This document shows, piece by piece, positions 1 through 7,649 of a stretch of DNA of 64,000 nt. Position 1 is the first letter of the stretch. Every line of letters starts with the position of its first letter. The notes beneath the pieces are model-generated. The model worked only from the letters and a program-made list of their open reading frames with translations. It was not told the DNA's origin and made no database searches. Location: the NCBI GenBank assembly GCA_047626725.1, contig JBLHSG010000021.1, positions 6,968 through 70,967 on the forward strand. The letters are read 5' to 3'. The position numbers were made by a program, and so were the translations under genes. Source of the stretch: Ascidiaceihabitans sp034111945. GTDB taxonomy: Bacteria; Pseudomonadota; Alphaproteobacteria; Rhodobacterales; Rhodobacteraceae.

Positions 1-1
1 C

Positions 2-559
2 CTGATCGAGGCGTTGCGTGCTGATCCTGATCGGTTTCGCGCACGGCTGGGCACCTACGACGTGCGCCAATCGGGTCTTGGGTTTTTGTTTGCCACCCAA
101 GATGCGCGAACTTCGGAAACCTACTGGCGTTTGATGGAAGTCATGGGCGCGATGGGTACCCGATTGTACTGCTGTTCGGGCGGAATGATCGACGATGTGG
201 TCAGCGGTGACATCGTGGTGGCCTACAATGTTTTGGGCAGCTACGCGTCGGCGCGCACAGACATCGCGGACACAATCAAAGTGATCTTACCATCCGATTT
301 TCACACAACGATGATGCGCACAGCATTCGTGTCGCGCGATGCACCACAGGCGGCGGCAGCGACGCTGTTTATTCAGCATTTGATCGCCATGCAGTCGGGC
401 ACATCGCCTGCGGATGGTTTTGCCTTGCCGCTGTTGGAAACCGCCAGCCCAAAAGAAGGCCAAGTCACAATCGCACTGGAGCCTGCATTGATGACCTACC
501 TTGATGCGCTAAAGAAACAGACGTTCCTAAAAGAATGGGTCAACGCTGTCATTCAATAG
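2..559 (+). CDS. ABC transporter substrate-binding protein, C-terminal part (cut by window edge)
   Basis: The reading frame is open to the left edge, so the N-terminus and any signal peptide lie outside the window; the TTG at 14 is not a credible start. The visible 185 or so residues resemble the C-terminal lobe of iron(III)/spermidine-type periplasmic binding proteins. A segment around YCCSGGMIDDVVSGDI is followed by VAYNVLGSYA, the place where such proteins have the 'G..i.iay.w.n' hinge, and the end is alpha-helical. Such proteins deliver a ligand in the periplasm to an inner-membrane permease. No transporter genes follow downstream, so partners would have to be upstream. The ligand cannot be assigned. 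Family level is fairly secure, specificity is not. Confidence 0.65.
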   Translation: MIEALRADPDRFRARLGTYDVRQSGLGFLFATQDARTSETYWRLMEVMGAMGTRLYCCSGGMIDDVVSGDIVVAYNVLGSYASARTDIADTIKVILPSDFHTTMMRTAFVSRDAPQAAAATLFIQHLIAMQSGTSPADGFALPLLETASPKEGQVTIALEPALMTYLDALKKQTFLKEWVNAVIQ

Positions 560-684
560 GGTCAAAACGGCAAATAAACGGCTATTTTATGATACAATCT
601 GTGTCACTCTTAGTTGTTTCGTTACCTAATTCGCACAATTTGCGCGCGAAGTGCCCTGCAACCTGTACAGTACGTAAAAATGGC

Positions 685-714
685 TTGATCGCGTGCGTGC
701 TGACTGCGTAAATT
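685..714 (+). promoter_or_regulatory. Possible sigma-70 promoter for the regulator gene
   Basis: TTGATC and TAAATT hexamers are separated by 18 bases, about 115 bases upstream of the regulator start. This is the best match in the 268-base gap between the binding-protein gene and the regulator. It is a by-eye match only. Confidence 0.3.
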
Positions 715-783
715 CACTCAAAAGTAGGGGTCCGATCATATCCCGTTGCAAACAAAGCGATTTTTAATCAACACGGTCACATT

Positions 784-831
784 ATGGCCAAAAAAACGCG
801 CACGAAACCAGGGACACGCCACGCAAAATGA
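784..831 (+). other. Possible 15-codon upstream ORF overlapping the regulator start
   Basis: ATG at 784 opens a 15-codon, strongly basic ORF (MAKKTRTKPGTRHAK). Its TGA overlaps the ATG of the following regulator gene in an ATGA arrangement. The Shine-Dalgarno sequence of the regulator itself is weak, so translational coupling through this small ORF is possible. Chance cannot be excluded for an ORF this short. Confidence 0.2.
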
Positions 832-2954
832 TCGATGACCTGCCGCCACACCCTTTCTTGTCATTGGGGGATCACCTTTATGATGTGGAAAAAGAACTGC
901 TGGAGGACGCGCATGGTCAGTTGATCAATCTGCGGCCACAGTCGGCGCAGGTATTGAATATTCTGGCGCGCAATCTTGGGGACATCATCACCAAAGACGC
1001 CTTGCTTGATGCCGTCTGGCCGAACGTCAGCGTGACCGAAGACAGTCTGGTTCAGTGCATTTCTGACATCCGCCGCGCGATCGCTGACAAGGATCGTACG
1101 CTGGTGCGGACCGTGCCGAAACGCGGGTACATGTTGGTCGCGCCGGCACCTGATGCGCGCCTGCAATCGCCCTCGGCTTTGCAAGCGGCGTCCGGGCAAT
1201 CCTTGTCCACGCTAGAGCAAGAATTCGGGTTGATGAACCATCAGGGTGCGCGTCTGTACATACGGCTAAGCGAAACCGAAAGCGCGCCGCACGATCGCCA
1301 GATAAAGCTGGTCGATTACGGTTTGGAAGTCTCCCAATTTCTGCGAAGCCTGTTGTCGGGCAAAGATGACGGCCATGTTTCGTCATCGTTCGTGGGCGGC
1401 ACATTACTGGAATTCACACAGCACAAAAATGCGATCAAAACCGCGCTTGAACTGAACAAATGGTGCGTGCAGCGCAATATGGATACGGCCAATGACCGCG
1501 CGATCACCCTTGGGATTGGTGTGGATGTTGGTCTGCAATCTGATCCAGAGGCCGATCGTATCCGCCATCTGGCAACGCTAGCAGGGCCTTGTGAAATCGT
1601 CGTGTCTGCTGACATGATGAACTCGGTCACGGCCGGTCTGGATTGCGAATTTCTGGACATGGGCGACTGTGCCCTGCCCGAAGTGAACCAATCAGTGCGT
1701 TGTTTCAAAGCCTTGCAACGCAACGCCCGCGCCATCATGCGCCCGATCCTAAATCCCGAAGATTTGCTGCCCACAATTGCCGTCATTCCGTTCATGTCCA
1801 AGACCAGCGATCCCGAAACCAAAGTTGTGGGCGAAGTGTTGGCGGATGATGTCATTTCGCTGTTGTCGCGGTCCTTGCAGATCAATGTGATTTCGCGAAT
1901 GTCCACCACGTCGTTTCGCCACCGCGACGCCACACTCAGTGAAATTGGCAACGCGTTGGATGCGAATTATGTGCTGACGGGGCGCTATTTGTATTCAAAC
2001 AACCGCATCAAGATCGACGTCGAATTGTCCGAAGTTGCGACAGGCCGCGTGATCTGGGTGGATCAGGCAACGCACGATGTCAGCCACGTGCTGGACGCAC
2101 CCGAAACCATCGAATGGATTGTGTTTAACGTCCAGCGTGCGATTTATGCTGGCGTGGTGTCACAGGCCCGCCAAGAACACCTGCCATCGCTGCACACCTA
2201 CACCTTATTGATGAGCGCTGTGGCGTTGATGCACCGTCTGTCGCCTACCGATTTCAATCGTGCCCGTGTCTTACTAGAGGCATTAATCGACCGTGCACCG
2301 GATCAAGCTGTCCCCTTGGCGTGGATGTCGCGCTGGCATGTTTTACGGGTCCAGCAAGGTTGGTCCGAAGACCCGACTGCAGAAGCCATGATCGCGATGG
2401 AATGCACAAAGCGCGCACTGGATCTGGATCCTGACTGTGTACTTGCGTTGGTGTCCGAAGGTTTGGTCATGACCAATTTACTGCGCAAACTGGATGACGC
2501 CGAAGCGCGTTATGACCGCGCGTTGGACCTAAGCCCGAATGACGCGGTTGGCCGTTTGTTGCGCGGAACAATGTACGCATTTCGTGGGCAGGGCACTGAA
2601 GCTATGCGCGACACTGAACGATCTTTGCACCTAACACCTCTTGATCCTTTGCGCTTTTTCTTCTTATCATTGGCAGCATCGGCATGTATTTCCGCCGAAA
2701 ATTACGATCGAGCATTAGAGTTTTCAAATTTGTCACTACGCGCCAACAGCACGCATACATCGACCCTAAGGGTAAAGGCCGTCGCACAAATGCGATTGGG
2801 CCATGGCGATGCGGCGCGTGAAACGGGTCGCAAACTACTTAGCCTTCAGCCCAATTTACGCGTCAGCGAATGGTTAAAGAACGCGCCGAGCAGTGCCTAC
2901 GCGAACGGGCGCGAATTCGGCAACACACTACGGGAAATCGGAATTCCCAACTAA
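828..2954 (+). CDS. Winged-helix regulator with degenerate cyclase-like, TolB-like and TPR domains
   Basis: The 708-residue protein starts with an OmpR/CadC-type winged helix (about residues 10-105, including the typical VRTVPKRGYML strand-wing). Residues about 120-300 resemble a class III nucleotide cyclase fold (FVGGTLLEF, then LGIGVDVG), but the metal-binding aspartates expected near the start of that domain are replaced, so catalysis is unlikely. Residues about 315-440 match the TolB-like N-terminal domain found in such regulators (TIAVIPFMS... YVLTGRYLY... GRVIWVDQ). The rest is TPR helices. There is no transmembrane segment, so it should be cytosolic. It lies 41 bases upstream of the haloperoxidase-like gene on the same strand and is the obvious candidate regulator of that gene and the protease. 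The signal sensed is unknown. Confidence 0.8.
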   Translation: MIDDLPPHPFLSLGDHLYDVEKELLEDAHGQLINLRPQSAQVLNILARNLGDIITKDALLDAVWPNVSVTEDSLVQCISDIRRAIADKDRTLVRTVPKRGYMLVAPAPDARLQSPSALQAASGQSLSTLEQEFGLMNHQGARLYIRLSETESAPHDRQIKLVDYGLEVSQFLRSLLSGKDDGHVSSSFVGGTLLEFTQHKNAIKTALELNKWCVQRNMDTANDRAITLGIGVDVGLQSDPEADRIRHLATLAGPCEIVVSADMMNSVTAGLDCEFLDMGDCALPEVNQSVRCFKALQRNARAIMRPILNPEDLLPTIAVIPFMSKTSDPETKVVGEVLADDVISLLSRSLQINVISRMSTTSFRHRDATLSEIGNALDANYVLTGRYLYSNNRIKIDVELSEVATGRVIWVDQATHDVSHVLDAPETIEWIVFNVQRAIYAGVVSQARQEHLPSLHTYTLLMSAVALMHRLSPTDFNRARVLLEALIDRAPDQAVPLAWMSRWHVLRVQQGWSEDPTAEAMIAMECTKRALDLDPDCVLALVSEGLVMTNLLRKLDDAEARYDRALDLSPNDAVGRLLRGTMYAFRGQGTEAMRDTERSLHLTPLDPLRFFFLSLAASACISAENYDRALEFSNLSLRANSTHTSTLRVKAVAQMRLGHGDAARETGRKLLSLQPNLRVSEWLKNAPSSAYANGREFGNTLREIGIPN

Positions 2955-2995
2955 CTTAAAACCACAATTTTTATATCAAAGCAGGAGACAATTTC

Positions 2996-4213
2996 ATGTC
3001 CGAAGGTTCACCAGAAGCAGGCTACGCAGGTTATGCTGGATACGCCGGTTATGCAGGCTACGCAGGGTATGCGGGCTATGCAGGATATGCAGGGTATGCT
3101 GGATACGGCGGTGGAAATTCCCCGCTGATGACCAACGCACTGATCACCAGCCGCGATGGTATCGCCGGCGTTCCGCTTCCTGTTCAGTTCCCGATCAATC
3201 CACCAGCGTCCGAGGATGCCAAAAACCTGAGCCAGCTGTCGCTGGATGTTCGGGCCAGCATTTTTGACTACGAACTATCGTCGCGAATGGGTTTTTCTGC
3301 TGATGCAGGCACCGCAACCGATCCGGCCACAGCGCAAGTTTGGCAACTGGAAACCGAAGCCGGCAGCGCCGGTGCACCACCAACCAGCAGCTATCATCCG
3401 TTGGTCAACATGTCGGCCCCGACGATCGATCAGTTCCAAGAACAGCTTAGCTTTCTGTTTTCCTACGCCGATTTGCGCGCGGATCGCAGTTCTGAAATCA
3501 TGACCCAAATCGCTGGCGGAATGCCGTTTATGTCGACGATCACGTTCTTGGATGGTGCGCGAACACCGCATACAATCGAATTGCTTAGCACGGTTTTGCG
3601 TCTTGCCCGTTTCGTGGAAATGCGCGTCAAATATTCGCTCGCCTGTAAACGTCCACTGCTGTTTTCACCACAAATTCAGCCGATGATCCCAACACCAACG
3701 CACGGCACATTGCCCAGCGGTCACGCCACCGAAGCGTTCATTATCGCCCGCACGTTGTGGAAACTGCTGCGTTTGTCCGACGCGCCGCAATACACTGGCG
3801 GTCAAGAACCCGCAGCCTTTGGTGACATGCTGATGCGTCAAGCCGCGCGCGTTGCGATCAACCGGACTGTGGCTGGCGTGCACTTCCCTGTGGACAGTGC
3901 AGCAGGTGCCGTTTTGGGCCTGACGTTGGCAGATTATGTCGCCAACCGTTGCACATTCGAAACTGGCCAAGCGGGCGCAAACACCACCACCAGCGCGACC
4001 TTTGTCGGCAAAAACTTTAGTGGTGGCGACGATTTCAACTGGCACCTGATATACGACCCTGCGGACGATGAAACATCAGCCAAAGTTCCCGCAACCGGCC
4101 CTGAATGGATGGAAACCATCACCCGCGATGCACCCGCCACACAAACCGACAGCCCGGCCCTGCAATGGTTGTGGACCAAAGCCGCAAAGGAATGGAACGA
4201 CGTCGAAGAATAA
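2996..4213 (+). CDS. PAP2 / vanadium-dependent haloperoxidase-like protein with N-terminal (Gly-Tyr-Ala) repeat
   Basis: The 405-residue protein carries the complete vanadate/phosphate pocket signature of the PAP2-haloperoxidase superfamily: K212-x6-R219-P220, P240-S-G-H243 and R290-x5-H296-x3-D300. Family members either hydrolyse phosphate esters or, with vanadate bound, oxidise halides with peroxide; sequence alone does not separate the two here. The N-terminus is unusual: after eight residues come nine perfect GYA triplets, one GYG and then glycines. No signal peptide or transmembrane segment is evident, unlike lipid phosphatases. A strong Shine-Dalgarno (AGGAGA) precedes the ATG. It is 53 bases upstream of the subtilase gene, probably co-transcribed, and follows the TPR regulator. 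Confidence 0.75.
   Translation: MSEGSPEAGYAGYAGYAGYAGYAGYAGYAGYAGYAGYGGGNSPLMTNALITSRDGIAGVPLPVQFPINPPASEDAKNLSQLSLDVRASIFDYELSSRMGFSADAGTATDPATAQVWQLETEAGSAGAPPTSSYHPLVNMSAPTIDQFQEQLSFLFSYADLRADRSSEIMTQIAGGMPFMSTITFLDGARTPHTIELLSTVLRLARFVEMRVKYSLACKRPLLFSPQIQPMIPTPTHGTLPSGHATEAFIIARTLWKLLRLSDAPQYTGGQEPAAFGDMLMRQAARVAINRTVAGVHFPVDSAAGAVLGLTLADYVANRCTFETGQAGANTTTSATFVGKNFSGGDDFNWHLIYDPADDETSAKVPATGPEWMETITRDAPATQTDSPALQWLWTKAAKEWNDVEE
3020..3109 (+). repeat. Tandem 9-base coding repeat (nine GYA plus one GYG)
   Basis: Ten consecutive 9-base units encode Gly-Tyr-Ala nine times and Gly-Tyr-Gly once. The units differ at all three third-codon positions (GGC/GGT/GGA/GGG, TAC/TAT, GCA/GCT/GCC/GCG) yet the protein repeat is perfect. 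That is what selection on the peptide, rather than recent DNA slippage alone, would leave. Confidence 0.95.
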
Positions 4214-4266
4214 GGCGCGCAATACACGCACCTCCCTTATTCATAGACAACAGAAAGGAAGCGACA

Positions 4267-6345
4267 ATGGAGCTTCAATGGAACGCGCAAAGTCCGACAA
4301 GTGTGTTGGACAACGTGACCGAATTTCGACTGAACCACACCGACACGTCGGCATCAAATCCGGACGACACATGGTGGTCGACGTTGGTTGTGCTGGATGG
4401 CACGTCGGTTGCCGCCTTTAACGACAGCCTAAGCACGGGATTTGTGAATCAGTTCATCATTTCCGAGGAACATTTTGAAGACGACCAATTGTACCCCGGC
4501 GAAGCGCATATTCTAACCGTGTATGCGCAAGCTGCGGTCGTGCGGGCGTTGAACCAGATATCAAATCCGCATGGCGTGGATACGATCAGTTTGGGGTCAA
4601 TCGTCCATCCTCCGCTGGCGGGTTTGCCGACCTTGACCCCGCCAGACGATGATGATGCAGTCAGTGACACGGTTTTCCCGGCAGACACGGTGACGATGGC
4701 CGTGATCGATGACGGGATCGCCTTTGGGCACAATCAGTTTCGATCTGGCCTGACTGAAACCAGAGTAGAACGCATGTTCATCATGAACTTCCCTGAACCG
4801 GGGTCCAGCGATGTGGGCGTGAAACTGAACAAGAAACGCATCAACAAGCTGTTGCGCAATCACACCTATTCCGGCCTCTTGGACGAAGAAAGCTTTTATC
4901 GCGCGGCAGGCAGTATCAATCGCGCGAAGAATTTCTTTTCTACGACAACGTTTCGTCGATCACACGGCACCCATGTTCTGTCGTTGGCCGCTGGCTATGA
5001 CATGACGGATGCGCCAAACAATCGGCCCATCATCGGGGTGCAGCTGCCAACGCGCGTGACCGAAGACACCAGTGGTTCGAACCTTGCGCCCAGCCTGACG
5101 CGTGCCATTCGCTATATCGTGCGCCAGTCGCGCAAGATCCGCATTGGTGGGCCGTCAGGTCCGATCGCGCCTTTGGTCGTTAACTTTAGCTACGGCAATT
5201 TTGCGGGTCCCCACGATGGTACCGGCCTGATCGCGCGCATCATTGATCGCGAACTAAAATCAGTGACCGGCAAAGGCCCAAATAAGGATCAGGAAATTCG
5301 CGTGATCTTGCCTGCGGGCAATTCGAACCTGTCGCGGTGTCATGCGGCGGTGTCGTTTGAAAACGCGCAATGTGATGATCGCGTGGCACTGAATTTGCGG
5401 ACCTATCCAGACGATTACACCTGCAATTTTGTTCAGATGTGGATGCCTTACAGCGCGGATCCGACGCCGCCAAACTACGTTAAGGTGCGCGTCACAGCCC
5501 CCAACAATACGCAAAGCATGGCGGTGACTGCAACGCTTGGTGAGAAACAGGAACTGCATAACGAATTCGGCGAAGTCATCGCATCGCTGGCCTATGAAAT
5601 GGAACCTGCGCCCACAAGTCGCGGGCTGATTACGTTGTCGATCAACCCGACCAGCGCGCAAAAGCCAAGCATCCAATTGGCCCCGTCCGGCCTGTGGGTG
5701 ATGGAGTTCGAAAAAGGCGCGATCGCCGACGACGAATACGTCGAGGTCCGCGTCGAACGTGACGAAACCCTGCCCGGCTATCCACCGTTTGGGCGCCAAG
5801 CGTTCTTCGACAACGCGTGCTACGTGCGCTTTGATGAATTTGGCGCACCACTGTCGGTCGATCCACCGGATTCTGATTGCCCGGTTCGGCGGTCAGGCAC
5901 ACTCAGCGGGTTTGCCAGTGGCAAGCTGCCGATGGTCATTGGCGCGTTGACCGAAAGCAACGGTTTGATGTCTGACTATTCGTCTGCAGGCCCGATTTCA
6001 GCGATGCGCAACCGGTCTGTGCCCAACCGCTATGGGCCTGATGCATCGGCCCGATCCGATGACAGTCCTGTGTTGTACGGCGTGCTGGCCGCGGGAACGC
6101 GCAGTGGATCGATGGTGCGCATGAACGGCACCAGCGTGTCCGCACCCTTGGTCGCACGCTACGTGGCCGACGGATTGGCGCAAGGCCAGCCAGCAGACCG
6201 CGCGTGGCTTTCAGACTGTGCCGCGATCAGCGATCAAGACTACTTTCAGCAACGCTTTCCTGAGCCAAAACCATGTAAAACACGCACAGGCGGCGGGCGT
6301 CTAATGGTTCCTTATCCGTTCGCACCCGGGGTTGCCGAATCGTAA
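4267..6345 (+). CDS. Subtilisin-family (S8) serine peptidase
   Basis: The 692-residue protein has a full subtilase catalytic set: Asp148 in AVIDDGIAFGH, His233 in SHGTHVLSLAAG, oxyanion Asn352 in LPAGNSN and Ser623 in NGTSVSAP. ATG 4267 is preferred because it has a good Shine-Dalgarno (AAGGAAG) and lies just past the upstream gene; longer in-frame versions would run into that gene. There is no signal peptide, so it is either cytosolic or exported by a non-Sec route. An insert of about 270 residues between Asn and Ser looks beta-rich (about 370-590), and the first 140 residues are not a classical inhibitor-type propeptide. It pairs with the haloperoxidase-like gene. The substrate is unknown. 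Confidence 0.85.
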   Translation: MELQWNAQSPTSVLDNVTEFRLNHTDTSASNPDDTWWSTLVVLDGTSVAAFNDSLSTGFVNQFIISEEHFEDDQLYPGEAHILTVYAQAAVVRALNQISNPHGVDTISLGSIVHPPLAGLPTLTPPDDDDAVSDTVFPADTVTMAVIDDGIAFGHNQFRSGLTETRVERMFIMNFPEPGSSDVGVKLNKKRINKLLRNHTYSGLLDEESFYRAAGSINRAKNFFSTTTFRRSHGTHVLSLAAGYDMTDAPNNRPIIGVQLPTRVTEDTSGSNLAPSLTRAIRYIVRQSRKIRIGGPSGPIAPLVVNFSYGNFAGPHDGTGLIARIIDRELKSVTGKGPNKDQEIRVILPAGNSNLSRCHAAVSFENAQCDDRVALNLRTYPDDYTCNFVQMWMPYSADPTPPNYVKVRVTAPNNTQSMAVTATLGEKQELHNEFGEVIASLAYEMEPAPTSRGLITLSINPTSAQKPSIQLAPSGLWVMEFEKGAIADDEYVEVRVERDETLPGYPPFGRQAFFDNACYVRFDEFGAPLSVDPPDSDCPVRRSGTLSGFASGKLPMVIGALTESNGLMSDYSSAGPISAMRNRSVPNRYGPDASARSDDSPVLYGVLAAGTRSGSMVRMNGTSVSAPLVARYVADGLAQGQPADRAWLSDCAAISDQDYFQQRFPEPKPCKTRTGGGRLMVPYPFAPGVAES

Positions 6346-6372
6346 CCTGCTGAAACTAAACAACTCTACCAA

Positions 6373-6406
6373 TAGCCGGCGTATCAAAGCGCCGGCTACT
6401 TTCGTT
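6373..6406 (+). terminator. Rho-independent terminator after the peptidase gene
   Basis: A perfect 9-bp stem (TAGCCGGCG at 6373-6381 with CGCCGGCTA at 6390-6398) with an 8-base loop is followed by CTTTCGTTTT. It lies 27 bases after the stop codon and closes the regulator-haloperoxidase-peptidase unit. Confidence 0.8.
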
Positions 6407-6840
6407 TTGACGGCGTTAACCACTTGTCAACTTTCGTAAAAGTTTCGGAGAACCTTCGGGATTAACGAATGCAGTTCGACGTACCTTAATTTCACTGGCT
6501 CTGGTCAGGAAGGCAAGGAAATGGTCCCGATACCCCGTCCCAAGGTTGTCTCCCAACACCCTGCTTTCTTGATCTTCTCGATCAGAGCTCCGAACAACAA
6601 ACGACCTTTTTAAGAGGTGATCGACAGTGCCAGTTTTGAGCAATTTCGCTTATGGCCAGATCACCGATCTACTTTGCGAACGAACGATTGCAGCGGTGAA
6701 CGCTTCTATTTTGAAGTCTGGCCTGATGGCCTAGCCGCTGTAGTTCTCTTGTCCCGTGCGGTGCTGTATTTAGCCGTGCAATAACCGATCCTGATGTGCG
6801 GTGGCCCAGCAATGGAAAATCACACATTCCAATTATTGGA
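6407..6840. other. Intergenic stretch with no recognisable gene
   Basis: No convincing coding sequence is seen. A 75-codon frame on the minus strand (6416-6643) has no recognisable family, no clear Shine-Dalgarno and an untypical composition. The stretch may be decayed sequence between two transcription units that converge here. Confidence 0.4.
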
Positions 6841-6939
6841 CCTTGTGTTACGGCACAAGGCAGGTCGGATTAGACTGTATGTAACGAGTAAATAAGTTAT
6901 CGCGAACACGCGCGCACCTGCTGGTGACGCGCATTTTTT
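6841..6939 (+). ncRNA. Candidate small RNA ending in an orphan terminator
   Basis: Two structured elements follow one another: a 7-bp hairpin (CCTTGTG 6841-6847 with CACAAGG 6854-6860) and a terminator at 6910-6939. No plus-strand gene lies between the earlier terminator at 6373 and this one, so the terminator needs another transcript. The 5' end is not defined by a clear promoter. Confidence 0.3.
6910..6939 (+). terminator. Plus-strand terminator without an assigned gene
   Basis: The stem GCGCG+CACC (6910-6918) pairs with GGTG+CGCGC (6923-6932) around a TGCT loop with one bulged A, followed by ATTTTTTA. On the opposite strand the same hairpin lies just after the stop of the RraA-like gene but lacks a U-tract there, so it may act mainly for plus-strand RNA. 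Confidence 0.6.
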
Positions 6940-6953
6940 ATGTCCGGTGCGCC

Positions 6954-7649
6954 CTAAGTTCGCGCGGCTTCAAAATCAGCCCATGCGGCTTCGAATTTTT
7001 CGAAATCAAAGCCATCCTCGCGGGCAGGTCCAAGGATCAGATGTTCGGTATCTTGCATCTTTTTGATCGCAGCACCGATAACCGGAATGACGTCGGGTGG
7101 GATAACCACCGCGCCGTGACGATCCGCATGCACCAGATCACCGGGGCGGACCCGAAGGCCAAAAATTTCGACCTCGCAATCCAGATCCTGAACATGCACA
7201 AATCCGTGGCTTGGCCCGATGGACCCTGCGATCACCGGATAGTTTTCAGCCATATCGCCCAGGTCGCGCATCACGCCGTTGGTCAGTGTCCCAGATAGGC
7301 CAAATCCCTTGTGGATGGTCGTGTTCACCTCGCCCCAATAGGCTCCGATGGCGTGCGGATAATCAGTATCTTCGACGACGGCCACTGAGGGTTGCGGGGC
7401 CTGCGCCATGTTTTTGTAATACTGCATGCGGCGGGCACGAATGACATCTGCCGCCTCGCTAGGTGGATTGATCGCCGCGATTTTTGCCGTGCAGGCATAG
7501 CCCACGATCGCAGGATCATCCGGCGCCGAACACAGCATTGTGCCGCGTGTGAAGTCATTGAAACCGCGTTTGCCTTGCGCAACTTCAATGCCGTTGCACA
7601 CGGTCGGCGTATCAACCGAGCGCAACAATTTCAGCAGTGCGGCGTCCAT
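6954..7649 (-). CDS. RraA-family aldolase/decarboxylase-like protein
   Basis: At 231 residues this is a full-length member of the RraA / 4-hydroxy-4-methyl-2-oxoglutarate aldolase family. The family segment GLSGTLTNGVMRDL carries the Arg128-Asp129 pair, and GDLVHADRHGAVVIP (170-184) is the conserved C-terminal loop. Metal-dependent members split 4-hydroxy-2-oxoacids or decarboxylate oxaloacetate in the cytosol. Its start codon overlaps the stop of the MetE-like gene (TAATG), so it is the last gene of the leftward operon. Within this operon it probably performs a late carbon-carbon cleavage in catabolism rather than RNase E inhibition. The substrate is not defined. Confidence 0.8.
   Translation of the reverse strand: MDAALLKLLRSVDTPTVCNGIEVAQGKRGFNDFTRGTMLCSAPDDPAIVGYACTAKIAAINPPSEAADVIRARRMQYYKNMAQAPQPSVAVVEDTDYPHAIGAYWGEVNTTIHKGFGLSGTLTNGVMRDLGDMAENYPVIAGSIGPSHGFVHVQDLDCEVEIFGLRVRPGDLVHADRHGAVVIPPDVIPVIGAAIKKMQDTEHLILGPAREDGFDFEKFEAAWADFEAART

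Noticed and set aside
2893..3267. Arg/Cys-rich 124-codon frame over the GYA repeat
   Set aside because: It is an out-of-frame shadow of the repeat in the haloperoxidase-like gene; the real frame has a strong Shine-Dalgarno and catalytic motifs.
6416..6643. 75-codon minus-strand frame between the peptidase and RraA-like genes
   Set aside because: No family, no clear ribosome binding site and it runs against the neighbouring terminator; probably chance.
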